A stretch of DNA of 14,938 nucleotides from Bacteroidota bacterium (GTDB taxonomy: Bacteria > Bacteroidota > Bacteroidia > 2-12-FULL-35-15), in assembly GCA_021413595.1 (NCBI GenBank), contig JAIOQD010000725.1, forward strand, positions 1-14,938. The letters are read 5' to 3'. Position 1 is the first letter of the stretch, and each line of letters begins with the position of its first letter. The notes under the pieces were generated by a model, which searched no databases, was not told where the DNA came from, and saw nothing but the letters and a program-made list of their open reading frames with translations. Below, in pieces: positions 7,421 to 13,819 of the stretch. Made by a program: the position numbers and the translations under genes.

Positions 7421-7472
7421 GCCTACTCCGATGGCTATCGGCATGAGATTTCAGAAACAAGTTAGGAATGAC
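7421..7472 (-). repeat. GTCATTCC-type dispersed repeat
   Basis: On the minus strand from 7472 the sequence begins GTCATTCCTAACTTGTTTC and ends in GCCGATAGCCATCGGAGTAGGC, containing a near-perfect 14-bp palindrome (7428-7441). Elements with this kind of sequence are common intergenic repeats in many bacterial genomes. It abuts the stop codon of the lipoprotein gene: the G of TAG is the first base of the repeat. Identification is by recollection of the motif, not by search. Confidence 0.5.
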
Positions 7473-7627
7473 TAAATTCGTTTTTGTGAGCTTTTGGGAA
7501 TGTCAATTTTACTCCATTTAGGGCAATCGGCACATTTCTTTTTCTTACTAAACAAAGAGCATCCTGATAACAATATTATTGAAACCATTAATACCATATA
7601 GGAATGCTTTTTTATTGATAATTTCAT
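7472..7627 (-). CDS. Small cysteine-containing lipoprotein
   Basis: Starting at the ATG at 7627 the product is 51 residues: a basic start (MKLSIKKHS), a hydrophobic stretch (YMVLMVSIILL), then lipobox LSGC with lipidated Cys23. The mature peptide is short and lysine-rich (SLFSKKKKCADCPKWSKI) with a CxxC pair. Eleven more codons are open upstream to 7660, but the lipoprotein signal fits the internal ATG better. It would be anchored in the inner or outer membrane facing the periplasm. The KKKK-C-x2-CPKW tail is seen in small uncharacterised lipoproteins of Bacteroidota. Function unknown. Its stop codon coincides with the edge of a dispersed repeat, so the C-terminus may have been reset by insertion. 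Confidence 0.65.
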   Translation of the reverse strand: MKLSIKKHSYMVLMVSIILLSGCSLFSKKKKCADCPKWSKIDIPKSSQKRI

Positions 7628-7735
7628 AAGTAAAAATTCGATAATAAAAGAATCCTGCACCCTTTTAGTGCTATAGTAGCTTAATAGCTGGATTCTAGGT
7701 TTCTCCCATTCCTAAAGCATAGGGAGGGTTTGTTT

Positions 7736-8431
7736 TTATTGTTTTACAAGACTTAAAATCGAATCGAAGATCCAGCGCCCGTCAATATTACTAAGTTGAC
7801 CATCCGTTGCACGTTCCGGATGTGGCATCATTCCAAATACATTTTTTGTTGCGTTACAAACTCCTGCAATATTTTCACTTGCTCCATTTGGGTTTGCAGC
7901 ATCATTAATAGTACCGTTTTCATCACAATAGCGGAACAATATTTGTCCGTTTGCATTCAATTGTTTTAGTGTTTCAGCGTCAGCATAAAAATTACCTTCT
8001 CCGTGTGCAATTGGTATTTTTAGCGCTTTCCCTTTTGGTATTTCTGAAGTTATCAACGTATCGTTATTGTCTGTTTTTATAAACACATTTTTACAAACAA
8101 ATTTACGTTCAGTATTATGAAGTAAAGCACCAGGTACCAGTCCTGCTTCACACAATATTTGAAAGCCGTTGCAAATGCCCATTACATAACCACCATTGTT
8201 TGCAAATTCAATTATCTTTTCCATGATGGGTGAAAAGCGCGCAATGGCACCCGACCGTAAATAATCACCATAAGAAAAACCTCCGGGAAGGATAATAAAA
8301 TCAGCACCTTTGAGATCAGTATCTTTGTGCCACAATTCTACCACTTCTTGCCCCATGATATCACGTAATACATAAATCATATCCTGATCACAATTCGATC
8401 CCGGGAAAATAACTACTCCAAATTTGCTCAT
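7736..8431 (-). CDS. purQ: Phosphoribosylformylglycinamidine synthase, glutaminase subunit PurQ
   Basis: A complete 231-residue class I glutamine amidotransferase that supplies ammonia to PurL for the FGAR to FGAM step of purine synthesis. The N-terminus KFGVVIFPGSNCDQD is diagnostic of PurQ. The nucleophile is Cys87 in MGICNGFQIL, and His204 and Glu206 in MMPHPER complete the triad; PGGFSYGDYLRSGAIA (about 49-64) forms the oxyanion and glutamine-binding region. The ATG at 8431 is chosen over an in-frame TTG two codons upstream because PurQ proteins begin MSKFG-like and a -7 box lies at 8465-8472. No purS or purL is in the window, so the other subunits are encoded elsewhere, consistent with the three-subunit PurLQS type. 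Confidence 0.96.
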   Translation of the reverse strand: MSKFGVVIFPGSNCDQDMIYVLRDIMGQEVVELWHKDTDLKGADFIILPGGFSYGDYLRSGAIARFSPIMEKIIEFANNGGYVMGICNGFQILCEAGLVPGALLHNTERKFVCKNVFIKTDNNDTLITSEIPKGKALKIPIAHGEGNFYADAETLKQLNANGQILFRYCDENGTINDAANPNGASENIAGVCNATKNVFGMMPHPERATDGQLSNIDGRWIFDSILSLVKQ

Positions 8432-8464
8432 AATCAATGATTGATTTTACTGAATTTAATAGTA

Positions 8465-8472
8465 CAAAGATA
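8465..8472 (-). promoter_or_regulatory. -7 element for purQ
   Basis: The minus strand reads TATCTTTG, a very typical Bacteroidota -7 box, 33 nt before the purQ ATG and just after the stop of the DUF6427-like gene. A -33 TTG is not clear. Confidence 0.5.
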
Positions 8473-8511
8473 CGCAATAAAATAAGTTAAGTGTATTGCC
8501 TATTCGATTGT

Positions 8512-9495
8512 TTAAAAAAGAGTGAAAAAATGATGAATAAAAATAGAAGAAAGTAACAAAATAAATAATAGTTCTCCCCACCATTGTTTTTTAATTTTCA
8601 AAAAATAATTGGCACAAAATACTGATGCAGGAATTGCTAATGCCGAAAAATTTTGGATATATAGTTGAGGAGCTATAAATAAGGATAGCGAAGCAAATAC
8701 TGCAAGCCAGACGAGCAATGAAATCCCTTTTTTGTTTCTTTGAGAAGACTCATAAAATCCTGTAAATATTTTTTTAAACGAAAATAAAAGAATCAGCACA
8801 CAAATACCAATCATAAAATAAAAACTTCCAGGAATCACCTGTTTTTGCTGCTCTGGCAAGTCAGGAAAAAATGCAGTAATGTTCTGCCAGTTATCAAGAG
8901 TGTCGTTTAAAAAATAGTAGCTGAATACAAATATATAGGGTCCTATAATTCCAAGTAATGAAATGATCCATTCCCTCCAGTTAAAGGGGCGAAAGAGTAA
9001 AAATCCAATTACAAGTATGGGTATATAAACAATGCTTGGAAAATAAAAAAGTGTGGACAGTGAGATTAAGAAGCCGGCATCAAAAGCATTAGAAAAGGCG
9101 GTGTCTTTTTGGTAAGAACTCACTAATTTGAATATAGCAAGCATTATAAAAATATTAGCAAATACAAATGGGTGCATTGTTAGCATTGCTATGTCCATGC
9201 TCATAAAAACAATATAAAATAATGCAGGGAGAAAGGATGGTTTAGTAAGTATTTCGTATTTATTTACAATAAAATTGAGTAAAAAAGCTCCACTAATAAT
9301 TAATAAAAAGGCGATGAGCGTACCAATAAGATGGAAATTGTTGAGTGGTTTAGTTATCGTTTGGTAAAGCGGCATGTGATAGGTTACCGCTGCATTTTGT
9401 GCTAAAAAAAAACCAATTATCCATAATACCAAAGCAAATAATGGTAATAGAATAAACGATGAAGGATTATTGTTTTTGAAAAATCGGATTAACAT
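8512..9495 (-). CDS. DUF6427-like polytopic membrane protein
   Basis: A 327-residue, very hydrophobic inner-membrane protein with about ten predicted helices (roughly 13-33, 56-78, 89-106, 108-127, 138-168, 175-196, 223-245, 258-277, 283-300, 306-327). The start MLIRFFKNNNPSSFILLPLF resembles DUF6427 proteins of Bacteroidota, sometimes mislabelled as carotene oxygenases. Those proteins often sit beside upp/purine genes and a DUF6341-like small protein, as here (purQ downstream, small membrane protein divergent upstream). No catalytic motif is recognised and the function is unknown. The start ATG is at 9495. Confidence 0.7.
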   Translation of the reverse strand: MLIRFFKNNNPSSFILLPLFALVLWIIGFFLAQNAAVTYHMPLYQTITKPLNNFHLIGTLIAFLLIISGAFLLNFIVNKYEILTKPSFLPALFYIVFMSMDIAMLTMHPFVFANIFIMLAIFKLVSSYQKDTAFSNAFDAGFLISLSTLFYFPSIVYIPILVIGFLLFRPFNWREWIISLLGIIGPYIFVFSYYFLNDTLDNWQNITAFFPDLPEQQKQVIPGSFYFMIGICVLILLFSFKKIFTGFYESSQRNKKGISLLVWLAVFASLSLFIAPQLYIQNFSALAIPASVFCANYFLKIKKQWWGELLFILLLSSIFIHHFFTLF

Positions 9496-9532
9496 AATTG
9501 GTTATGGATAACGGATTTAGTCGAATAAAAGA

Positions 9533-9585
9533 ACGAATTTACGAATCTGTATGTTAACATTACGAACATAGATTCGTAAATTCGT
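9533..9585. repeat. Large palindromic repeat in the divergent intergenic region
   Basis: ACGAATTTACGAATCT (9533-9548) is perfectly complementary to 9570-9585. After a 2-nt bulge on the left a further 5 bp (ATGTT/AACAT) pair, giving a 21-bp stem with a 9-nt loop. Each arm contains a tandem ACGAATT/ACGAATC word. It lies between a minus- and a plus-strand gene, so it cannot be a simple terminator of either. It is likely a dispersed palindromic element or a shared regulatory site. Confidence 0.6.
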
Positions 9586-9646
9586 AAAGATTTGTTAGCA
9601 TAACGTAAATTAGTCAAAAAAAAGACTGTTTTATTAATAAAATTTG

Positions 9647-9654
9647 TATTTTTG
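9647..9654 (+). promoter_or_regulatory. -7 element for the small plus-strand gene
   Basis: TATTTTTG matches TAnnTTTG and lies 25 nt before the ATG at 9680. CTGTTTT about 19-20 nt further upstream could stand in for the -33 element. Confidence 0.5.
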
Positions 9655-9679
9655 AGCACAATCAATAAATTTTTTAATT

Positions 9680-9865
9680 ATGAATATGACAGATGTTTTT
9701 AATGGGACCGGACGTTTTTTTCAATGGTCATTTACTCTTGTAGAAAAATTTGGCAATGCACCGAATATCTTTTTTTGGTTGTTAATAGGATCATTGGTGC
9801 TTGTTTGGTTGCGTATGCAAACTAAATTCAATAAAGAAGCGAAAAAAAATAATACACTTCAATAG
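9680..9865 (+). CDS. Small single-helix membrane protein, DUF6341-like
   Basis: A 61-residue protein and the only plus-strand gene in the window. After an amphipathic, Phe-rich start (FNGTGRFFQWSFTLVEKFG), one membrane helix (about 30-46, IFFWLLIGSLVLVWLRM) leads to a short basic tail QTKFNKEAKKNN. This layout, with N-x-FFW opening the helix and a W-x3-Q-x-KFN motif after it, resembles DUF6341 proteins, which occur beside DUF6427 genes in Bacteroidota; that pairing is reproduced here in divergent orientation. Support for being a real gene: a good -7 box upstream, a strong terminator downstream, and codon use like its neighbours. Function unknown. The family name is from recollection. Confidence 0.68.
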   Translation: MNMTDVFNGTGRFFQWSFTLVEKFGNAPNIFFWLLIGSLVLVWLRMQTKFNKEAKKNNTLQ

Positions 9866-9878
9866 TACTATTAAAGTG
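9855..9878 (+). repeat. 24-nt palindrome across the stop codon of the small gene
   Basis: CACTTCAATAGTACTATTAAAGTG is palindromic except for one mismatched pair. It includes the TAG stop at 9863-9865. It may act as an early transcript-end hairpin ahead of the main terminator. Confidence 0.45.
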
Positions 9879-9898
9879 AAATACATTTAGTATATAAA

Positions 9899-9933
9899 AC
9901 GCTGCTTCCCAACAGAGGGTTTTGCAATAGCGT
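9899..9933. other. Nested hairpin element between convergent genes
   Basis: ACGCT (9899-9903) pairs with AGCGT (9929-9933), and inside it CCC (9908-9910) pairs with GGG (9917-9919) around AACAGA. The stems are short, so stability is modest. It may be a small structured RNA or a chance fold, and is noted because it sits between two other palindromes. Confidence 0.25.
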
Positions 9934-9939
9934 GCGGAG

Positions 9940-9986
9940 ATATAAAAGCCTCGTTCTGATCATTGATTAGAACGAGGCTTTTATAT
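9940..9986. terminator. Bidirectional intrinsic terminator
   Basis: 9940-9957 and 9969-9986 are perfect 18-bp inverted repeats around an 11-nt loop. The stem is GCCTCGTTCT-rich inside and A/T outside, so each strand gives an A-tract, GC stem and T-tract. It lies 74 nt after the small plus-strand gene and 49 nt after the last siaC gene, so it ends both convergent transcripts. Confidence 0.9.
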
Positions 9987-10035
9987 TACATTCTTTTTTA
10001 CTGTTTATATGTGGTTTGTCCCACCTCTTGATCTA

Positions 10036-10437
10036 TTAATTTGCAATAATATCAAATTTCATATCGATCATTTTAGAAAACTCGTTTCCGGCATCAAGGA
10101 TATCATCTCCCCGTTTATCATAATACCATTCTACTCTGGTTTTATAGCCTTTCGCACTTAATTTTTTTATAATCAAAAGTATATCTAGAATATATTTTGC
10201 GGCAGTGGAATTAAAATAATCCAGTTTAAAAACGAAAAGCAAGGTCGAATCATCTTGCATTTCTTGCTTGCGCCAATAAGCCATGGCTTCCAATTTAATG
10301 ATCCAGTCAATTACAGGGGCATAAAATTTACCCGCATTTTCCGGTCGCGATTCACCTGAAATTATAAAGTGGTTAGTTGAAGCATTGAACATTACAGCAG
10401 GAGAATCTAACGTTGCTTCAATTATAAGAGGATCCAT
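10036..10437 (-). CDS. siaC: SiaC-family regulatory phosphoprotein (DUF1987), distal copy
   Basis: A 133-residue cytosolic protein of the SiaC/DUF1987 family. Family marks are IISGESRPENAGKFY (26-39) with a following VIDWI helix, KLDYFNSTAAKYILDI (71-86), and the VEWYYDKRGDDILDAGNEF segment (102-120). In Pseudomonas SiaC a threonine in the NTSS segment is phosphorylated by SiaB and dephosphorylated by SiaA, and the unphosphorylated form activates the diguanylate cyclase SiaD. The equivalent loop here is Asn76-Ser77-Thr78-Ala79. It is the last gene of siaB-siaC-siaC, 84 nt after its paralogue. The start ATG at 10437 (MDPLIIEA) matches the paralogue's MDSLIIEA. No SiaD-type target is in view. 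Confidence 0.82.
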   Translation of the reverse strand: MDPLIIEATLDSPAVMFNASTNHFIISGESRPENAGKFYAPVIDWIIKLEAMAYWRKQEMQDDSTLLFVFKLDYFNSTAAKYILDILLIIKKLSAKGYKTRVEWYYDKRGDDILDAGNEFSKMIDMKFDIIAN

Positions 10438-10521
10438 GTTATTGGTAATAGGATTAATATTTATGGAAGTAATATGTGGGTATAAAAATGAATTTTTAGA
10501 ATTTTATTTTTTAGTTTGCGA

Positions 10522-10920
10522 TTAGTATTCGATAAAATCAAACTTCAGATCAACCGTATCGGAGAACTCATTACCGGCATCCAGCATATCATCATCGCGC
10601 TTATCAAAATGCCATTCAATATTAATGTTATAACCCTGATCAACAAACTTTTTTATGATCAATAGTATATCCATAATATATTTTGCAGAGGTAGAATTAA
10701 AGTAATCCAATTTAAAAATAAAAATCAATACGGAGTCCTCTTTTGCTTCTTTTTTGGCACTAAGTGTATCTTCATAATTAACGATCCAGTTAATTACCGG
10801 AGTATAAAATTTTCCGGCATTTTCGGGACGTGATTCACCTGAAATTATAAAACGGTTGGATACCGTATCAAAAATTATTTTTGGTGAATCTTCTGTAGCC
10901 TCAATTATAAGCGAATCCAT
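10522..10920 (-). CDS. siaC: SiaC-family regulatory phosphoprotein (DUF1987), proximal copy
   Basis: A 132-residue paralogue of the next gene, similar throughout: the same ISGESRPENAGKFY block (27-39), KLDYFNSTSAKYIMDI (70-85), and HFDKRDDDMLDAGNEFSD (104-121). The probable phosphorylation loop is Asn75-Ser76-Thr77-Ser78, so it keeps one more hydroxyl residue than the distal copy (Ala at the fourth position). The copies differ most at about 50-62, between the first helix and the core. It starts 11 nt after the siaB stop, so the two are co-transcribed. It is presumably a substrate of the upstream kinase; which partner it binds when unphosphorylated is unknown. Confidence 0.84.
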   Translation of the reverse strand: MDSLIIEATEDSPKIIFDTVSNRFIISGESRPENAGKFYTPVINWIVNYEDTLSAKKEAKEDSVLIFIFKLDYFNSTSAKYIMDILLIIKKFVDQGYNINIEWHFDKRDDDMLDAGNEFSDTVDLKFDFIEY

Positions 10921-10931
10921 ATATGATTGAA

Positions 10932-11474
10932 TTATTTTTGAATATTTATTTCTGTTTGAAAAAGATAAAAAGAAGTTTGATCTGTTAATTGTTTGAAATC
11001 ATATTTTATTTGGTTGCCCGATTTTATAGCAATATCTAATATCCCTAAACCTGCGCTGTTCTCATGTGTACGTTTGGAGAGCATCTGTTCGCGATATAAT
11101 TTTTTTAATTCAGTTGTACTAAGGCCCGCTACTTTATCCAGCTTTTCTTTTAATGCCGGGATATCATTGTTTAGTATATGGTTTCCGGTTATAACAGTAA
11201 AATGAGCATCTGATTTACACAACAGCAGCATTGCGATATTTTGATGTGGATTTCTGCTTGATGCATATTTACTGATGTTTTCAATGCTTTCTACTAATAC
11301 GTTGTACACTTTTTTGTCGATACCGGTTGCAGATTGTATTACACTTAATTTGTTTTTTATATTTTTTAATAATGATGTAGTCACAAGATGATCAAAATAC
11401 CCCGTAAAGGCTACCAGAATATTTTTTTCACTCATGAATTTATAAACCTCAAAAGCGGTTGAAACTTGTGTCAT
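10932..11474 (-). CDS. siaB: SiaB-family protein kinase (DUF6272, GHKL fold)
   Basis: A 180-residue cytosolic protein with a degenerate histidine-kinase-like ATPase fold. The N box is VESIENISKYA (61-71) with Glu62, Asn66 and Lys69; a VITGN turn is at about 94-98; and a glycine-rich NSAGLGILDIAI lid segment is at 139-150. Together with the two SiaC-type genes directly downstream this fits SiaB, the serine/threonine kinase that phosphorylates SiaC in the Pseudomonas aggregation system, related to anti-sigma-factor kinases such as SpoIIAB. No PP2C-type SiaA phosphatase is encoded next to it. It starts at the ATG at 11474 (MTQVSTAFEV) and has its own promoter with a palindrome over the -33 region. 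Confidence 0.8.
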   Translation of the reverse strand: MTQVSTAFEVYKFMSEKNILVAFTGYFDHLVTTSLLKNIKNKLSVIQSATGIDKKVYNVLVESIENISKYASSRNPHQNIAMLLLCKSDAHFTVITGNHILNNDIPALKEKLDKVAGLSTTELKKLYREQMLSKRTHENSAGLGILDIAIKSGNQIKYDFKQLTDQTSFYLFQTEINIQK

Positions 11475-11517
11475 ACTTATTTTTTTTGTAAAGTTAAAAA
11501 CTTCTTAATGCAAGTAT

Positions 11518-11525
11518 CAAAAATA
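11518..11525 (-). promoter_or_regulatory. -7 element of the siaBCC promoter
   Basis: The minus strand reads TATTTTTG (exact TAnnTTTG), 43 nt before the siaB ATG. A TTG lies 23 nt upstream of it, inside the palindrome at 11543-11560, at the long end of the usual spacing. Confidence 0.5.
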
Positions 11526-11542
11526 TGCAAATTAATATGATA

Positions 11543-11560
11543 ATATTCCAATCGGAATAT
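11543..11560. promoter_or_regulatory. Palindromic operator candidate at the siaBCC promoter
   Basis: ATATTCC-AATC-GGAATAT is a perfect 7-bp inverted repeat with a 4-bp spacer, covering the putative -33 TTG of siaB. A dimeric regulator bound here would compete with sigma factor. No regulator gene is adjacent. Confidence 0.45.
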
Positions 11561-11644
11561 GAAAAAAGTTCATTTTAAGTCATTTTTCTATAAAAAATGG
11601 GACAATTTTCAATTTTATTAGCCTTTATTCAAAAAAATGTTCTT

Positions 11645-13819
11645 TTATTGATCAAAATAAAAATCAAGTAATGCAAAAATTGAATCATCTCCTTTATTAT
11701 CTCCGCTAGCTTTTTCATTTCCATCAAAAAATGCATCAATAGCTATCACTATTTCAGAATAGGAGATAATTCCATTATTATCTTTGTCGTAATTTTTTAA
11801 AGGAGTAGGAATAGTGTTAGTGCTTTTTTTCTGCTGATCATCCGATGAAGCACCGTTTTCTGCTTCTTTATTATCAATAGAGCTATCTTCCTTCATTTTT
11901 TTAGCTTTAGCTATCTGTTCTGCTGCCAAATCCACTTTCAGTACTTTAAATTCTGTTCTACGGTTCATTTGGCGGCCTATCTCAGTATTATTTGTGGAAA
12001 TGGGTTGCCCCGATCCATAACCTTTGTATTTCAGTCGGTCTTTATCACATCCCTGACTTACAAGGTAATCCTTTACGGCTTTTGCTCTTAGTTCCGAAAG
12101 TTGACGGTTACTTTTTGATGAGCCGATATTATCCGTATGTCCCGATATTTCAATCTGAAGTGAAGCCATATCATTCATGAGCTTAACTGCACGTTCCAAT
12201 TCCGAAAAAGATTCTTTTCGCAAGGTTGATTCATTGGAGTCAAAGAAAATATTGTTGAGAACAATTTTCTTTCCTACTTCTACTTTTTGCAAGGTTACAT
12301 CTCCAAGATTTTTTTCATATCCACCCGAATCTGGAATTATCACACTTACCGATTGAAACAAATAGCCGGATTTGATAAAAGTGATATCATAATTTTTTTT
12401 AAGGGCTGATGTTATTTTAAACCTGCCTTCACTGTTACTTTGAGCCTTTTCAACCGGCTGATTGGTAGTGTTATCAATTACTTCAATCTGTGCCTTTATT
12501 GGATGGTTACTCTCATCAACTACTCTGCCAATAATAAAGGCGTTTTTTAATTTTGGTTTTAAGGCTTTTAATGGAGGATCAACAAGATAAACCTTTCCTA
12601 ATTTAGTTTTTTCACTTGGCAAAAGAGTTAATACGAATTCTCCATTAATTTTATCCAGTTCTTTAACTACTGTACCTGTGGTGTCAGCCAAAAATATTTT
12701 TTTGAAATCTTTTGTTTCTTCCGGATCAAACCCAAAGGTTACCTCTTCATCGGCCTCAATATCCTTAAATTCAAAAATACCATTTTCATCGGTTTTAGAG
12801 GTTTTTAAAATTTCACCATAAGTGCTCACAAGGTTAACGGTAGAAAAGGCAAGAGGTTTTTTATCTGCAATGAATTTACCCTTATAATCGATTCTGGACA
12901 AGGTGTCCGGCAAAGGAACAGCTGAAGTTTCTTTGGCTTTTTTTAAAGCAACTTCTACTGAGTCTTTAAACTCTTCTTGTTCTTGTTCAAATTTAGCAAT
13001 TTCCGCTTCCTTTTCATCTTCAATAGCAGATTTAGCAGCTTCGTCTTCTTCGGTGGAAATCACTGTTTCCTCTTTTTTTATCCCACTAAGGATTCCCTTT
13101 TTTTGCTTTGTGTCCTTTTTAACGGGTAGATCTAAACTTAGTACTTTAAGCTCAATCCTGTTGTTTTGTTGGCGGCCTTCTTCCGTAAAATTGCTGCCCA
13201 GAGGCTGTAAAGCTCCATAGCCTTTATATTTTATTCGGGTTTTATCAAAGCCACTGCTAATAAGTATATCTACCACCGATTTAGCCCTTTGTTCAGTGAG
13301 TTTTCGTAAAAATGTTACTGAACCGATATTGTCAGTAAATCCTGAAATTTCAATCTGGAGTGCCAGGTTTTCATTTAATAGTGCAATCACCCGTTCTAGG
13401 TCAGGACGTGATTCTTCAAGGACTATAGCTTGATAAAAGTCAAAAGAAAGACTATTAAGTATCGTCTTTTTTTCTACTTCCATTTTCTGTAATACAATAT
13501 CCGGAAGCTTCTTTTCGAATCCTACAGAGTCGGGGATCGAAACCAGTACGGATTGAAATAAATATCCGGGCTTGCTGAAATATACAATGAAATCGTTTTT
13601 TTGTGGAACTGAAATACGAAAATTCCCATTGCTGCTTTCCAATTGTTCAACTAATTGTTTAGTTTCAAAATCAATAATATCAATGTGTACGCTGGTCTTG
13701 ACTTTGTTTTCGTCAAATACATTACCGGAGATATAAGCATTTTTTTTCAATGGATCCTTTTGCTCTGCACAAAGGGAAAAAGAGAGAATATGAAGAAAAA
13801 TAAAAATGAGTACTTTCAT
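11645..13819 (-). CDS. Exported OmpA-family protein with two OmpA domains and a C-terminal EF-hand
   Basis: 724 residues. A signal peptide (1-18, MKVLIFIFLHILSFSLCA) precedes a tandem architecture: carboxypeptidase-regulatory-like beta domain (about 28-110), OmpA C-terminal-like domain 1 (118-228), charged Glu/Lys coil (235-300), a second beta domain (310-400), a third closely like the first (425-512), OmpA domain 2 (518-628), acidic linker (635-672), then an EF-hand. Both OmpA domains keep the TDNIG Asp (163, 563) and the RA Arg (178, 578) used to bind diaminopimelate of peptidoglycan. The EF-hand loop is D678-K-D680-N-N682-G-I-I-S-Y-S-E689, a good Ca2+ ligand set, followed by an acidic stretch ending ALLDFYFDQ. 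It is likely periplasmic or outer-membrane associated, tethering the envelope to the wall. It is alone in its transcript. Confidence 0.88.
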   Translation of the reverse strand: MKVLIFIFLHILSFSLCAEQKDPLKKNAYISGNVFDENKVKTSVHIDIIDFETKQLVEQLESSNGNFRISVPQKNDFIVYFSKPGYLFQSVLVSIPDSVGFEKKLPDIVLQKMEVEKKTILNSLSFDFYQAIVLEESRPDLERVIALLNENLALQIEISGFTDNIGSVTFLRKLTEQRAKSVVDILISSGFDKTRIKYKGYGALQPLGSNFTEEGRQQNNRIELKVLSLDLPVKKDTKQKKGILSGIKKEETVISTEEDEAAKSAIEDEKEAEIAKFEQEQEEFKDSVEVALKKAKETSAVPLPDTLSRIDYKGKFIADKKPLAFSTVNLVSTYGEILKTSKTDENGIFEFKDIEADEEVTFGFDPEETKDFKKIFLADTTGTVVKELDKINGEFVLTLLPSEKTKLGKVYLVDPPLKALKPKLKNAFIIGRVVDESNHPIKAQIEVIDNTTNQPVEKAQSNSEGRFKITSALKKNYDITFIKSGYLFQSVSVIIPDSGGYEKNLGDVTLQKVEVGKKIVLNNIFFDSNESTLRKESFSELERAVKLMNDMASLQIEISGHTDNIGSSKSNRQLSELRAKAVKDYLVSQGCDKDRLKYKGYGSGQPISTNNTEIGRQMNRRTEFKVLKVDLAAEQIAKAKKMKEDSSIDNKEAENGASSDDQQKKSTNTIPTPLKNYDKDNNGIISYSEIVIAIDAFFDGNEKASGDNKGDDSIFALLDFYFDQ

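Noticed and set aside
7703..7726. CTCCC/GGGAG hairpin between purQ and the lipoprotein gene as a purQ terminator
   Set aside because: The stem is only 5 bp with a 14-nt loop, and the T-rich tail is on the plus-strand side, the wrong direction for purQ.
10036..11474. Assigning a c-di-GMP or aggregation role to the siaBCC operon
   Set aside because: That function depends on SiaD in Pseudomonas; no GGDEF gene is visible here, so only the kinase/substrate relationship is claimed.
12903..13220. 105-codon plus-strand open frame rich in Ser
   Set aside because: It is antisense to the Glu/Lys-rich coil of the OmpA-like protein; the Ser-rich product is the expected complement of that codon composition.
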